DNA of 64,000 nucleotides from Gammaproteobacteria bacterium (GCA_018816095.1 JAHIWP010000013.1:1-64000); one strand, 5' to 3'; positions 38,585-48,880 are shown, numbered from the stretch's first letter. Translations and numbers: made by a program. Notes: a model not told the origin generated them from the letters alone.

Positions 38585-39953
38585 ACCGCTGAAACTGGCC
38601 GTGGTCGGCCACACCAATGTCGGCAAAACCTCGTTGCTGCGCACCCTGACCCGCGATGTCGGCTTCGGTGAAGTCTCCCACCGCCCCAGCACCACCCAGC
38701 ATGTCGAGGGCGCACGCCTGTCAGTAGACGGCCAAGCGTTGCTGGAGCTGTACGACACACCGGGCCTGGAAGACGCCATCGCCCTGCTCGATTATCTGGA
38801 GCGCCTGGATCGCCCCGGCGAGCGCTTGGATGGCCCAGCCCGCCTGGCACGCTTTCTCGACGGCAGCGAAGCACGTCAGCGCTTCGAACAGGAAGCCAAG
38901 GTGCTGCGGCAACTGCTCGCCTCCGACGCCGGCCTGTATGTGATCGACGCCCGCGAGCCGGTACTGGCCAAGTACCGCGACGAGCTGGCCGTGCTGAGCA
39001 TGTGCGGCCGGCCGCTGTTACCAGTGCTGAATTTCGTTAGCAGCCACCAGCACCGCGAGCAGGACTGGCGCGATGCCCTCGCCCGTTTAGGCCTGCATGC
39101 ACTGGTGTGCTTCGACAGCGTAGCGCCGCCACTGGATGGCGAGCGCCGCCTGTATGACAGCCTCGCCCTGCTGCTGGAAAAAGCCCGGCTACAACTGCAA
39201 CGGCTGATCGACGACCACCAGGCGCAACAGCAACTGCGCCGCAGCTGCGGCGCACGGCTGATCGCGGAGTTGCTCCTAGATTGCGCGGCCTGCCGCCGCA
39301 GCGTGGCGGTGCAAGGCCAGCAGGAACAAGAAGCGATCCGTGAACTGCACCAGAGCATTCGCCAACGCGAGCAAGGCTGCGTAGAAGCTCTGCTGCGCCT
39401 GTATGGCTTCCGTCAGGATGACGCCAAGGCCGCCGACCTGCCCTTGCTCGACGGCCGCTGGGGCGACGATCTATTTAACCCAGAAACCCTCAAACAACTT
39501 GGCGTCAAAGTCGGCGGCGGTATGGCGGCAGGCGCCGCCACCGGCGTGGGTGTTGATCTGCTGGTCGGCGGCATCACCCTGGGCGCCGCGGCGGCTCTCG
39601 GCGCGCTGATCGGCGGCAGTGCACAGACCTTACGCAACTACGGCGAACGGCTGAAAGGCAAACTCAAAGGCCAGCGCGAACTGAGCGTGGACGATGCTGT
39701 GCTGCGCCTGCTCGCCCTGCGCCAACAACTGCTGCTGCAAGCACTGGAAGCGCGCGGCCATGCAGCCGTCGAAGCCATCAACCTGGCCGCGCCGCAGGAC
39801 GCCAGCTGGCGCGAAGGCAAGCTGCCGGAGGCTCTGCACAAAGCCCGCGCCCACCCTGAATGGTCATCGCTCAACCCCGGCGCGCAACTTCAGCAGAACG
39901 AGCGGGAAATTCAACTCAACACACTGGCCGCCACGCTGCTAAACAGCGAATAG
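38577..39953 (+). CDS. DUF3482 GTPase
   Basis: A 458-residue P-loop GTPase (Era/TrmE-like G domain) with DUF3482. G1 is GHTNVGKTS (about residues 10-18) and G3 is DTPG near residue 59. At the position of G4 (VLNFVSSHQHR) there is no classical NKxD. The C-terminal half has a glycine-rich, membrane-insertion-like segment GGGMAAGAATGVGVDLLVGG (about 313-332). Two ATGs are possible (38571, 38577); the second lies 7 bases from GGAG. It is coupled to the DUF2868 membrane protein. Function unknown; membrane remodelling or stress signalling are guesses only. Confidence 0.86.
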   Translation: MTKPLKLAVVGHTNVGKTSLLRTLTRDVGFGEVSHRPSTTQHVEGARLSVDGQALLELYDTPGLEDAIALLDYLERLDRPGERLDGPARLARFLDGSEARQRFEQEAKVLRQLLASDAGLYVIDAREPVLAKYRDELAVLSMCGRPLLPVLNFVSSHQHREQDWRDALARLGLHALVCFDSVAPPLDGERRLYDSLALLLEKARLQLQRLIDDHQAQQQLRRSCGARLIAELLLDCAACRRSVAVQGQQEQEAIRELHQSIRQREQGCVEALLRLYGFRQDDAKAADLPLLDGRWGDDLFNPETLKQLGVKVGGGMAAGAATGVGVDLLVGGITLGAAAALGALIGGSAQTLRNYGERLKGKLKGQRELSVDDAVLRLLALRQQLLLQALEARGHAAVEAINLAAPQDASWREGKLPEALHKARAHPEWSSLNPGAQLQQNEREIQLNTLAATLLNSE

Positions 39954-39963
39954 CAGCCCTGGC

Positions 39964-41030
39964 TCAGGGCTCGCCCAGATACAGCCGCTGAGTTTTGCCC
40001 CACTCGTCCTCGCCCAGGGCGCGCAACAGCTCCAGGTTGAGGGGTTCACGGTAGGGGCTGTCGCTGGCCAGCGCAAACGCGTAAGACTGGTTCTCGAACG
40101 TACCGGGCAGCAAGCGCAGGCCGCCTTGATTCAGCTCACCGTTGCGGTACTGCATGATCGGCAAGTCATACACCACCGCCTCCGCTTCGCCCTGCTGGAC
40201 CGCCTGCATGGCAGTCATCAGGTTGGGGTAATTGCTGTGGCGAATGCGCTGGCTCTCCAGATAGAGCGCGCCGGAGGTGTTGTCGACGCTGGCCACATGG
40301 GCGCGGCGCAGGTCTTCAACGCTCTGAATACCCCCTTGTAAATTACCAACGGTGAGCATGCTGGCAACCGCGGCGGTGAAGGTCGACACCATGATCAAAC
40401 CGGCAAACATCCACACCAGCCCGACCAAACGCCCGCCCAAGGTGACCGGGGCTTTATCGCCATAGCCTACGGTGGTCATGGTGACGGCTGCCCACCAGAA
40501 ACTGGAGCCCAGGCCTTGCACCGGCGTACCGCCAAACTGCTCCTGATTATTGCGCCGCTCAAACAGCCAGAGCAACGCCCCAACCAACAGCAACAACACG
40601 GCCAAGCCGCCGATCAGACTGAGAAACTGCCAAGACAACAGCCCTCTAAGCGCCATCCAGCCACTTTTGTCGCCATCACGCTGTACGCCAATGGCCAGGC
40701 CGGTGCGATAAAAAGGGTGGGTAAAGTCGAAGCGTTCCTCACGCTCGGCGGTCATGGTTAGCGCGCCAACCACCACGTCCAATTGGCCCTCTTCAAGGCT
40801 CGGCAGCAAGCGCTCGAACGGCATGGGCAGCAGTTCGAAGGGTAGCCCGCGGCGCTGGCCACCGTACTCCATAAATCGATGCTGATACCGCGCCAGCTGC
40901 CATCCGGCTCTTTGATCACGAATGGCGGCACCTCGCTGATGCCCACCCGCAGAACCGGTTCATTTGGCTCGGCGGCCGCTGCATTTAACCCCAGCAGCAT
41001 CAGCCACAAGGCGATCAGAACTCTCGGCAT
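39964..41030 (-). pseudogene. Frameshifted glutamate-receptor-like potassium channel
   Basis: Two minus-strand frames join into one gene. The first (start ATG 41030, GGGGGAA ribosome site) has a signal peptide and the start of a periplasmic binding domain (VLRVGISEVPPFVIKEPDG, ISIDLW). The second continues it from about 40850: GLPFELLPMPFERLLPSLEEG, helix, a P-loop with the potassium filter TMTTVGYGDKAP, helix, and the second binding lobe. The order matches prokaryotic ionotropic glutamate receptor (GluR0-like) channels. The frames change near 40851, consistent with loss of one base. Either a real recent inactivation or a sequence error; the rest of the gene is well conserved. Confidence 0.82.
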
Positions 41031-41091
41031 GCGTTGTTCCCCCAACTAAAAGACGCCTCAGGGTAACAAATACAGCCGTCTCACCCTGTGA

Positions 41092-41886
41092 TCAGACCGC
41101 CACCGGCGCACTGATGTGCGGATGTGCCTGATAACCCAGCAGTTCGAAGTCTTCGAATTTGAAGGCCAGAATGTCCTTCACCTCGGGGTTGATCTTCATG
41201 GTCGGCAACGGCAGCGGCTCGCGGCTCAGCTGCAAATCGGTCTGTTCGATATGGTTGGCGTACAGGTGGCAGTCGCCGCCGGTCCAGATAAAGTCACCGG
41301 GCTGCAAACCACAGACCTGAGCGACCATCAGGGTCAGCAAGGCATAGCTGGCGATGTTGAACGGCACCCCCAAGAAGATGTCCGCCGAGCGCTGATACAG
41401 CTGGCAGCTGAGCTTGCCGTCGGCCACATAGAACTGGAACAGCGCGTGGCACGGCGGCAGCGCCATCTGCTCGACCAGCGCCGGGTTCCAGGCCGAGACG
41501 ATCAAGCGGCGTGAGTCCGGGTTCTTCTTGATCATCTCGATCAGCTTGCTGATCTGGTCGATCGACTCACCGTTCGGCGCCGGCCAGCTGCGCCACTGGT
41601 AACCGTAGACCGGGCCGAGGTCGCCGTTTGCGTCGGCCCACTCGTCCCAGATACGCACACCGTTGTCCTTCAGGTACTTGATGTTGGTGTCGCCCTGAAG
41701 GAACCACAGCAGCTCGTGAATGATCGATTTCAGGTGGCACTTCTTGGTGGTCACCAGCGGGAAGCCATCGGCCAGGTTAAAGCGCATCTGATGGGCAAAA
41801 ATGCTGTAGGTGCCGGTGCCGGTGCGGTCACTCTTGAAGGTGCCGGTCTCGCGCACCAGGCGCATTAAGTCGAGGTACTGTTTCAT
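41092..41886 (-). CDS. thyA: Thymidylate synthase ThyA
   Basis: A 264-residue enzyme that methylates dUMP to dTMP with methylenetetrahydrofolate. The catalytic Cys is in [13 protein letters not shown]; the nucleotide site is [23 protein letters not shown]. The frame is open into lgt upstream, but the ATG at 41886 gives the exact family start [11 protein letters not shown] and overlaps the lgt stop (ATGA). Co-transcribed with lgt. Confidence 0.98.
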   Translation of the reverse strand: MKQYLDLMRLVRETGTFKSDRTGTGTYSIFAHQMRFNLADGFPLVTTKKCHLKSIIHELLWFLQGDTNIKYLKDNGVRIWDEWADANGDLGPVYGYQWRSWPAPNGESIDQISKLIEMIKKNPDSRRLIVSAWNPALVEQMALPPCHALFQFYVADGKLSCQLYQRSADIFLGVPFNIASYALLTLMVAQVCGLQPGDFIWTGGDCHLYANHIEQTDLQLSREPLPLPTMKINPEVKDILAFKFEDFELLGYQAHPHISAPVAV

Positions 41887-42686
41887 TGCGCGGCCTCCTG
41901 TGCAGCCTGACGTTTGTAGGCATAGGCAATCAGACCCAGGCCGCCGAGCACCATCGGTACGCAGAGCACCTGGCCCATGGTCAGCCAGCCGCCAGCCAGG
42001 TAGCCGAGCTGGGCATCCGGCACGCGGACAAATTCGACGATAAAGCGGAAGATCCCGTAGCACATGGCGAACATGCCAGAGACCGCCATGGTCGGCCGCG
42101 GTTTGCGCGAGTAGAACCAGAGGATGGCAAACAGCGCCACACCTTCCAGGGCGAACTGATACAGCTGCGAGGGATGCCGCGCCAGTTGCTGCGGATCGGT
42201 GGGGAAGACCATCGCCCATGGTAAATCGGTCGCTTTGCCCCACAGCTCGGCATTGATGAAGTTACCGATGCGCCCAGCCCCGAGGCCAATCGGCACCAGC
42301 GGCGCGATAAAGTCCATCAGTTCAAAGAAGCTCTTGTTGTTGCGCTTGCCGAACCACCAGGTCGCCAGCATCACGCCGATCAGGCCACCGTGGAACGACA
42401 TGCCGCCTTCCCAGATGCGCAGCATGCGCACCGGCTCGGCGATATAGGCGGCCAGATCGTAAAACAGCACGTAACCCAAGCGCCCACCGAGAATCACCCC
42501 CATGGCCACCCAAAACACCAGGTCGGAGAGTTTTTCCTTATTCCAGGTCGGCGCAAAAGCGTTAACCCGGCGCGAGGCCAGCCACCACGCACCGCCAATG
42601 CCAATGAGGTACATCAGGCCGTACCAATGAATTTTCAGCGGGCCCAGGGCCAGTGCAACAGGGTCGATCTGCGGGTAAGGCAGCAT
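41883..42686 (-). CDS. lgt: Prolipoprotein diacylglyceryl transferase Lgt
   Basis: A 267-residue inner-membrane enzyme that transfers diacylglycerol from phosphatidylglycerol to the lipobox cysteine of prolipoproteins. It has about seven helices and the signature [15 protein letters not shown]; the essential His-Gly-Gly is in [11 protein letters not shown]. It lies 9 bases after the TSUP gene and overlaps thyA by 4 bases. Confidence 0.97.
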   Translation of the reverse strand: MLPYPQIDPVALALGPLKIHWYGLMYLIGIGGAWWLASRRVNAFAPTWNKEKLSDLVFWVAMGVILGGRLGYVLFYDLAAYIAEPVRMLRIWEGGMSFHGGLIGVMLATWWFGKRNNKSFFELMDFIAPLVPIGLGAGRIGNFINAELWGKATDLPWAMVFPTDPQQLARHPSQLYQFALEGVALFAILWFYSRKPRPTMAVSGMFAMCYGIFRFIVEFVRVPDAQLGYLAGGWLTMGQVLCVPMVLGGLGLIAYAYKRQAAQEAAQ

Positions 42687-42695
42687 GTCAATTCC

Positions 42696-43478
42696 TCAAA
42701 TCAGAAAACTCAGGCCCACGCTGAACAACAGCAGAGCAAACAGACGCTTTAGCAGGCGCGGCGACAGCTTGTGCGCCAAGCGAGCGCCCACGCGGGCAAA
42801 GAACATGCTGGGGATGGCAATCCCGACCAGCGCTGGCAGGTAAACAAACCCCAGGCTCCACTCCGGCAGCTCAGGTTTATCCCAGCCCAGCCAGATAAAG
42901 CTCAGGGCGCTGGCTACGGCAATCGGCAGGCCACAGGCTGAAGAGGTCGCCACGGCTTTCTGCATGGGCACGCTGCGCCAGGTCAGGAACGGCACGCTGA
43001 GTGAACCACCACCGATGCCAAAGATGGCCGACGCCCAGCCAATCACCACGCCCGCCAGGGTCAAGCCCGGCTTGCCTGGGACCGTACGGCTGGGGTTGGG
43101 TTTCAGCTCCAGGGCCATCTGTATGGCAATGATGATCGCGAATACGCCGATGATCTTCTGCAGCATCGGCCCCTGAATCGCCGCTGCGGTCATCGCGCCA
43201 ATGGCGGCGCCGAACAAAATGCCCAGGGTCATCCAGGCAAACACCGGCCACAGCACCGCACCTTTACGCTGGTGTTCGAGCACCGAATTGATCGACGTGA
43301 AGATAATGGTCGCCAGCGACGTGCCGACCGCCAGGTGCGTCAAGACCGCCGCATCGAACCCCTGCGCGGCAAAACTCAACACCAGTACCGGCACGATAAT
43401 GATGCCGCCACCCACGCCGAATAAGCCGGCCAGGGTTCCAGCAGCAGCCCCCAAAACTAAATACAGCAACAGTTCCAT
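42696..43478 (-). CDS. TSUP-family membrane permease
   Basis: A 260-residue protein with about eight helices of the TauE/SafE (TSUP, DUF81) family, which move sulfite, sulfonates or other small anions. GLFGVGGGIIIVPVL and IGWASAIFGIGGGSLSVPFL are the two repeat motifs. The ATG at 43478 was preferred to a TTG six codons upstream. It heads the TSUP-lgt-thyA group. Substrate unknown. Confidence 0.88.
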   Translation of the reverse strand: MELLLYLVLGAAAGTLAGLFGVGGGIIIVPVLVLSFAAQGFDAAVLTHLAVGTSLATIIFTSINSVLEHQRKGAVLWPVFAWMTLGILFGAAIGAMTAAAIQGPMLQKIIGVFAIIIAIQMALELKPNPSRTVPGKPGLTLAGVVIGWASAIFGIGGGSLSVPFLTWRSVPMQKAVATSSACGLPIAVASALSFIWLGWDKPELPEWSLGFVYLPALVGIAIPSMFFARVGARLAHKLSPRLLKRLFALLLFSVGLSFLI

Positions 43479-43599
43479 CAGCACCCCCGCAAACAATCCC
43501 GCATGGTAACGGATGCACAGGGCCGGACTCTACTTCGGGCGATGGATGTCCTCGTGGGCTTTGCGTACAGTGCCAGAACTCTCTAAGGAATAGAGCACT

Positions 43600-43968
43600 G
43601 TGCGCCCGACCCTGTACCTCAAGTTGAGCTGTAACCAGATGCACCTGACGCACCTGCAAAGTGGCCGCGAGCTGCACCTGCAAGCTGATCCGCCGTTCAG
43701 CAGTCAACGCTTGCTGGTGGCGGATTTTGCCGCGGCCGAGCACCTGCTGCAGCGCGCTCTTGCTGAACTGCTGCCCAAGCGTTTCTTGCGCCTGAGCGTG
43801 CCACCACAGTTGCTGATCCAACCACTGGAGCGCCTGGAAGGTGGCCTGTCGCAGGTCGAGGAGCGCATTTTACTGGAGCTTGGCCTGGGGTGCGGTGCGT
43901 GCAAGGTACGCCTGTACATGGGCCCTGAGCTGGATAGCGCCGGGGTACTGGCGAAATTGAGGAGTTAA
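43600..43968 (+). CDS. Hypothetical protein, small
   Basis: A 122-residue soluble protein starting MRPTLYLKLSCNQMHLTHLQSG with a GTG codon; AAGGAA lies 9 bases upstream. The C-terminus contains LLELGLGCGACKVRLYMGPEL. I do not recognise a characterised family. It is followed 3 bases later by the NRDE gene, with the NRDE ribosome site inside its end, so the two are coupled. Confidence 0.75.
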   Translation: MRPTLYLKLSCNQMHLTHLQSGRELHLQADPPFSSQRLLVADFAAAEHLLQRALAELLPKRFLRLSVPPQLLIQPLERLEGGLSQVEERILLELGLGCGACKVRLYMGPELDSAGVLAKLRS

Positions 43969-43971
43969 GCC

Positions 43972-44718
43972 ATGTGCCTGATTGTTCTGGCGTGGCGACC
44001 CGGTCATGCCCAGCCGCTGCTGGTCGCGGCCAACCGTGATGAGTTTTATGCCAGGCCGAGCCAGCCACTGGCCGAGTGGCCCGAGGCGCCAGGGGTGTTT
44101 GCCGGGCGTGACGTGCAAGCCGGTGGTACCTGGCTGGGGGTTGGCCCGAACGGACGCTTTGCTGCCATCACCAACATTCGCAACCTGAGCCTGCCCCAGG
44201 GCGCACGCTCGCGGGGCGAGCTGCCGCTGGCCTTTCTGGGCGGCGAGCTGAATACCGCCGACTTCCTTCAGCACCTGAAGGCGCAGAGTTCGAACTACAG
44301 CGGTTTCAATCTGCTGCTGGGTGATAGCCAGCAGCTCTGGCATTTCAACTCCCAAGAGCAGCGCGCCACTGCATTGGCTGAAGGCGTGCACGGGGTCTCG
44401 AATGCCGACCTAAACACGCCCTGGCCCAAGCTGTTGCGAACTAAACACGCGCTACAACGCGAACTGCCGGCGCCACACCCGCAGCGCCTGCTCAGCCTGC
44501 TGGCAGACCCAACCCAAGCCGCAGACACTGAACTGCCCCAAACCGGTATCGGCCTGACGAGCGAACGTCTGCTGTCCAGCGCCTTTATTGCCAGCCCGGC
44601 TTACGGCACACGGGCCAGCACGGTATTGATCGTCAATGCCGACGGCAGTCGCCAGTTGCTGGAGCGTAGTTTTGGGGTCAATGGGGCGTATCTGGGCGAG
44701 GTGGCGCTGAGCTGCTGA
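43972..44718 (+). CDS. NRDE family protein (TANGO2-like)
   Basis: A 248-residue protein beginning MCLIVLAW with the invariant Cys2 and the name-giving NRDE at residues 22-25, followed by GGTWLGVGPNGRFAAITNIR. Eukaryotic TANGO2 belongs to the same family and has been linked to haem or lipid handling; bacterial roles are unclear. Cys2 could act as an Ntn-type nucleophile, which is inference. Confidence 0.9.
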   Translation: MCLIVLAWRPGHAQPLLVAANRDEFYARPSQPLAEWPEAPGVFAGRDVQAGGTWLGVGPNGRFAAITNIRNLSLPQGARSRGELPLAFLGGELNTADFLQHLKAQSSNYSGFNLLLGDSQQLWHFNSQEQRATALAEGVHGVSNADLNTPWPKLLRTKHALQRELPAPHPQRLLSLLADPTQAADTELPQTGIGLTSERLLSSAFIASPAYGTRASTVLIVNADGSRQLLERSFGVNGAYLGEVALSC

Positions 44719-44742
44719 TCGACATCAGCAGCACCAGGCATG

Positions 44743-47022
44743 TTAGGCCTGAATATCTGAGGCCGGATTGATCATGCGACCCAGGCCGAGGTTGCGCAGG
44801 GCCAGTTGCAAGGTGCTGTGGATCACCTGCGGGCTGTCAATGCTCATCACCTGACTGAGCAATTCCTGCGCCTTGCCCATGCTGATCTGCCGCAGCAGCC
44901 ATTTCACCTTGGGCAGGTTGGTGGCGTTCATCGACAGGCCATCGAAGCCCATGGCCATCAGCAATACCGCCGCCGCCGGGTCGCCGGCCATCTCGCCGCA
45001 AATGGTCACGGGTTTGCCTTCGGCATGCCCGCCCGCCACCACGATCTGCAACGCCTGCAGCACGGCGGGGTGAAGGAAGTCATACAAGTCGGCCACCCGT
45101 GGATTGTTACGGTCCACGGCTAGCAAGTACTGGGTCAGATCGTTGGAGCCGACCGAGAGGAAGTCGACCTGACGCGCCAACTCGCGCACCTGATAAACCG
45201 CCGCAGGAATCTCGATCATCACGCCAATGGGCGGCAGCGGCACGTCGGTGCCTTCATCGCGTACCTCGCCCCAGGCGCGGTGAATCAAGTGCAGCGCCTC
45301 TTCTAGCTCCTGAATGCCGGAAATCATCGGCAGCAGGATGCGCAGATTGTTCAAGCCTTCGCTGGCCTTGAGCATGGCGCGGGTCTGCACCAGAAAGATT
45401 TCCGGGTGATCGAGGGTCACACGGATGCCGCGCCAACCGAGGAAGGGGTTGTCTTCCTTGATCGGAAAATAGCTAAGCGCCTTGTCGCCGCCGATATCCA
45501 GGCTGCGCATGGTCACCGGCAGCGGATGGAAGGCCACCAACTGCTCGCGGTAAATCGCCAGCTGCTCCTTCTCGCTGGGGAAACGCTCCTTGATCATAAA
45601 CGGCACTTCGGTGCGATACAGGCCAACACCTTCAGCCCCGCGCTCTTGCGCGCGCTTCACATCGGCGAGCAGGCCGGTGTTGACCCACAGCGGCATACGG
45701 TGGCCGTCGAGGGTTTCGCAGGGCAAGGCGCGCAATGCATCCAGGCCTTGGGCAAGCTGGCGTTCTTCCTCAACCACTTCGGCGTATTGCTTGCGCAATA
45801 TTTCACTGGGGTTGGTGAAGACCTCACCGTGGTAGCCATCGACGATCAGCTGAATGCCGTCGATCTTCGAATACGGCAGGTCAACCGCACCCATCACAGT
45901 GGGTATACCCATGGCGCGGGCGAAGATCGCCACATGCGAGTTGCCCGAACCCTGCACCGACACCAGGCCGACCAGCTTGCCTTCCGGCACCTCGCCGAGC
46001 ATCGCCGGCGACAGCTCTTCGCTGACCAGGATGCAGTTGTCTGGGTACACCAGGGTTTGCTGCCGCGCCTGCTGCAAATAGGCGAGCAAGCGCCGGCCGA
46101 GGTCTTTGACATCGCTGGCGCGCTCGCGCAGGTAAGCGTCGTCCATCAGCTCGAAACGGTTGATGTGCTCGCCAACCACCTGACGCAATGCACCCTGGGC
46201 CCATTGACCGGTACGGATGACCTTGACTACCTCGTTACCCAGGGCGGCGTCTTCCAGCATCATCAGGTAGACATCGAACAGTGCGCGCTCTTCCGGGCGC
46301 AGCTGAGTGGCCATCTTCGCCGACAGCGCACGCATGTCGCTGCGCACACCTTCCAGGGCGTTATTGAACAGGGTCAGCTCGGCCGCGATGTCGTCGACGG
46401 ATTTGTCTGGCACCACATCCAGATCGGCCGGTGGCAGCACCACCACTGCCGTACCCACAGCGGCACCGGGTGATCCCGGCACACCCACGAACTTGGCCTC
46501 CTGGATGCCCTTACCCTGACGCCCCAGGCCGCGGATTGAGCCGGTGGCCTCAGCGTGGGCGATAACCCCGGCAAGCTGCGCACTCATGGTGACCAGGAAG
46601 GCTTCTTCGCCCTCATCAAACTGCCGGCGTTCTTTTTGCTGCACGACCAACACACCCATCACTCGGCGGTGGTGGATGATCGGCGAGCCGAGGAAGGAGG
46701 CATAACGCTCTTCGCCGGTTTCAGCAAAGTAGCGGTAGCGCGGGTGTTCAGAGGCATGTTCGAGGTTGAGCGGCTCTTCGCGGGTGCCGACCAAGCCGAC
46801 CAGGCCCTCGTTGGGCGCCATGCTGACCTTGCCGATGGCTTTCTTGTTCAAGCCCTCGGTGGCCATCAGCACAAAGCGGTTGGTTTCCGGGTCCAACAGG
46901 TAGACCGAGCAGACCTGGCTGCCCATGGCTTCGCGCACTCGCTGCACGATAATGCCCAGCGCCGCCTTGAGGTCCTTGGCGGCATTTACTTCCTGGACAA
47001 TCTTGCGCAGCGTATTGAGCAT
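44743..47022 (-). CDS. ptsP: Phosphoenolpyruvate-protein phosphotransferase PtsP (EI-Ntr)
   Basis: A 759-residue first enzyme of the nitrogen PTS. An N-terminal GAF domain (about residues 15-155) is followed by the EI N-domain (about 170-390) with the phosphorylated His in GSGNSHVAIFARAMGIP, and the PEP-binding TIM barrel (about 410-735) with SVGSNDLTQYLLAVDRNN and ICGEMAGDP. It passes phosphate to NPr and EIIA-Ntr, regulating potassium, carbon and nitrogen balance. It lies 18 bases after rppH and is probably co-transcribed. Confidence 0.97.
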   Translation of the reverse strand: MLNTLRKIVQEVNAAKDLKAALGIIVQRVREAMGSQVCSVYLLDPETNRFVLMATEGLNKKAIGKVSMAPNEGLVGLVGTREEPLNLEHASEHPRYRYFAETGEERYASFLGSPIIHHRRVMGVLVVQQKERRQFDEGEEAFLVTMSAQLAGVIAHAEATGSIRGLGRQGKGIQEAKFVGVPGSPGAAVGTAVVVLPPADLDVVPDKSVDDIAAELTLFNNALEGVRSDMRALSAKMATQLRPEERALFDVYLMMLEDAALGNEVVKVIRTGQWAQGALRQVVGEHINRFELMDDAYLRERASDVKDLGRRLLAYLQQARQQTLVYPDNCILVSEELSPAMLGEVPEGKLVGLVSVQGSGNSHVAIFARAMGIPTVMGAVDLPYSKIDGIQLIVDGYHGEVFTNPSEILRKQYAEVVEEERQLAQGLDALRALPCETLDGHRMPLWVNTGLLADVKRAQERGAEGVGLYRTEVPFMIKERFPSEKEQLAIYREQLVAFHPLPVTMRSLDIGGDKALSYFPIKEDNPFLGWRGIRVTLDHPEIFLVQTRAMLKASEGLNNLRILLPMISGIQELEEALHLIHRAWGEVRDEGTDVPLPPIGVMIEIPAAVYQVRELARQVDFLSVGSNDLTQYLLAVDRNNPRVADLYDFLHPAVLQALQIVVAGGHAEGKPVTICGEMAGDPAAAVLLMAMGFDGLSMNATNLPKVKWLLRQISMGKAQELLSQVMSIDSPQVIHSTLQLALRNLGLGRMINPASDIQA

Positions 47023-47040
47023 GTTTGGCTCTAGCCTGTG

Positions 47041-47520
47041 TCAGTCCCGCGCCAAGAGGCGCGGGGCGAGTTCTTTTAAGGCGCGACGGTAAACCTCGCG
47101 CTTGAAGGTAACCACCTGGCCCAATGGGTACCAGTAACTGACCCAACGCCAACCGTCGAATTCCGGTTTGCCGGTCAGGTCCATACGCACACGGTCTTCT
47201 GCACCGGTTAGGCGCAGGAGAAACCACTTCTGTTTCTGCCCGATGCACAGCGGCTGGCTGTGCGTGCGCACCAAGCGCTGCGGCAAACGATAACGCAACC
47301 AGCCCCGGGTGCAGGCGAGAATTTTCACATCCTGCTGCTCTAGGCCGACTTCTTCGTTCAATTCGCGATACAACGCGTCTTCCGGCGACTCATGGTCATT
47401 AATCCCGCCTTGCGGGAACTGCCAAGCGTCCTGGTTTATCCGACGCGCCCACAGCACCTGGCCGTCATCATTGGTCAGAATGATGCCGACATTAGGGCGA
47501 AAACCATCAGAGTCGATCAC
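47041..47520 (-). CDS. rppH: RNA pyrophosphohydrolase RppH
   Basis: A 159-residue Nudix hydrolase that removes pyrophosphate from mRNA 5' ends and so triggers decay. The Nudix box is [20 protein letters not shown] plus VGL. The frame is open 11 codons further to an ATG at 47553, but the GTG at 47520 gives the family start (M/V)[13 protein letters not shown]. It precedes ptsP, an arrangement conserved in gammaproteobacteria. Confidence 0.95.
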   Translation of the reverse strand: MIDSDGFRPNVGIILTNDDGQVLWARRINQDAWQFPQGGINDHESPEDALYRELNEEVGLEQQDVKILACTRGWLRYRLPQRLVRTHSQPLCIGQKQKWFLLRLTGAEDRVRMDLTGKPEFDGWRWVSYWYPLGQVVTFKREVYRRALKELAPRLLARD

Positions 47521-47663
47521 GGCGCACAACCTCGTAAACGCATGTTTTGGCATTGTTCCACAAAGGCCGTCGCAGCAGCAACGCGAGCGGGTCGCGTAAT
47601 GGGAATGACCTTTAAAAGCCGTTATCCTCAGCCCTCTCAGACCTTTGCGAAGATAGGTGCCCT

Positions 47664-48317
47664 GTGCGTTTGGCTTTATTCGATCTCGACAACACCCTAC
47701 TCGGCGGCGACAGCGATCACGCCTGGGGCGATTATCTGTGTGAGCGCGGCATCCTCGACGGGATTGCCTACAAGGCGCGCAATGATGAGTTCTACCAGGA
47801 TTACCTGGCCGGCCGTCTGAACATCACCGACTACCTGAATTTCAGCCTGGAAATCCTCGGCCGCACGGAAATGGCGCAACTTGAGCAGTGGCACCGCGAA
47901 TTTATGCATGATTGCGTTGAGCCGATCATTCTCGCCAAAGGCGAAGCCCTGCTCGCCGAGCACCGCGAAGCCGGCGACAAGCTGCTGATCATCACCGCGA
48001 CCAACCGCTTCGTCACTGCGCCAATTGCCGCGCGCCTGGGTGTCGACACCCTGCTCGCCACCGAGTGTGAAATGGCCGACGGCCGCTACACCGGTCGCAC
48101 GACCGACACGCCGTGCTTCAAGGATGGCAAAGTCACTCGCCTCAACCGCTGGCTCGGCGAAACTGGCTTGAGCTTGCGCGACAGCTATTTTTACAGCGAC
48201 TCACTGAACGATCTGCCACTGCTGGAACAGGTCAGCCACCCGTTTGCCGTCGACCCCGACCCGAAGCTGCGCGCCGAAGCCGAACAGCGCGGCTGGCCGG
48301 TTATCTCACTGCGCTGA
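47664..48317 (+). CDS. HAD-superfamily phosphatase (SerB-like fold)
   Basis: A 217-residue HAD subfamily IB hydrolase. Motif I is [14 protein letters not shown] (catalytic DxD with Asp at about residues 7 and 9), motif II is in [10 protein letters not shown], and motif III/IV is [16 protein letters not shown]. The start is GTG with AGGTG upstream. Substrate unknown; members act on phosphoserine-like or histidinol-phosphate-like compounds. It is divergent from rppH. Confidence 0.9.
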   Translation: MRLALFDLDNTLLGGDSDHAWGDYLCERGILDGIAYKARNDEFYQDYLAGRLNITDYLNFSLEILGRTEMAQLEQWHREFMHDCVEPIILAKGEALLAEHREAGDKLLIITATNRFVTAPIAARLGVDTLLATECEMADGRYTGRTTDTPCFKDGKVTRLNRWLGETGLSLRDSYFYSDSLNDLPLLEQVSHPFAVDPDPKLRAEAEQRGWPVISLR

Positions 48318-48368
48318 ATCTTGCAGATGATGGGTACCACCGAGTTCAACCCATCCTAAGATCCAACT

Positions 48369-48397
48369 AAAACGCCGCCTAATCAGGCGGCGTTTTT
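48369..48397. terminator. Bidirectional Rho-independent terminator
   Basis: AAAACGCCGCCT and AGGCGGCGTTTT form a 12-bp stem with an AATC loop between the convergent HAD and membrane-protein genes. Confidence 0.9.
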
Positions 48398-48421
48398 ATG
48401 AACGGTGCATTCGGAGCCTGA

Positions 48422-48862
48422 TCAAGCCGGCTTAGCGCCCATCAGCCCCATAATCACCAGCAGCAAGAGCACGATCAGCCCCGCATAGAGCGCGCACATA
48501 CGCAGCAATCCAACGGGCGCCGCACGCTCAGCCAACGCCTGCCAGGCCGCCAGACGGCCATTGAGCAGCAGGCCAACCAGCACCAGCACGCCAAACAGCA
48601 CACTGCTGGCCAGCAACCAGGTTTGCCCCAGCGGGAAGCCCGCCAGATTGACCATCCACCAGCCACTGACCGGCAAGCTCAGGGCCAGCAGACCGAATAC
48701 CGGTAGGCTGATCAGCCGGGTGCGCTTGAGCTTGCGCTGAAGCACCAGCGCATCACCGCCCTTCGCCGCTTTCCAGAGCATAAATACATGCGCCAGAACA
48801 CCGAGCAACAACAGCACGCCGGGTGCACTGTGGACAATTTTCAGCAGTTGGTAATGTTCCAT
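48422..48862 (-). CDS. Small integral membrane protein, DUF2269-like
   Basis: A 146-residue protein with four membrane helices (about residues 12-30, 48-70, 80-102, 120-142). The N-terminus LLKIVHSAPGVLLLLGVLAHVFMLWKA resembles DUF2269-type proteins. A good AGGAG ribosome site precedes the ATG. Function unknown. It stands 18 bases after the ilvA stop on the same strand, so it may be co-transcribed with ilvA. Confidence 0.8.
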   Translation of the reverse strand: MEHYQLLKIVHSAPGVLLLLGVLAHVFMLWKAAKGGDALVLQRKLKRTRLISLPVFGLLALSLPVSGWWMVNLAGFPLGQTWLLASSVLFGVLVLVGLLLNGRLAAWQALAERAAPVGLLRMCALYAGLIVLLLLVIMGLMGAKPA

Positions 48863-48880
48863 CGATTCAGCTCCTGCCGA

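Noticed and set aside
41887..42243. Upstream extension of the thyA frame into lgt
   Set aside because: It is an out-of-frame reading of lgt; ThyA's conserved start lies at 41886.
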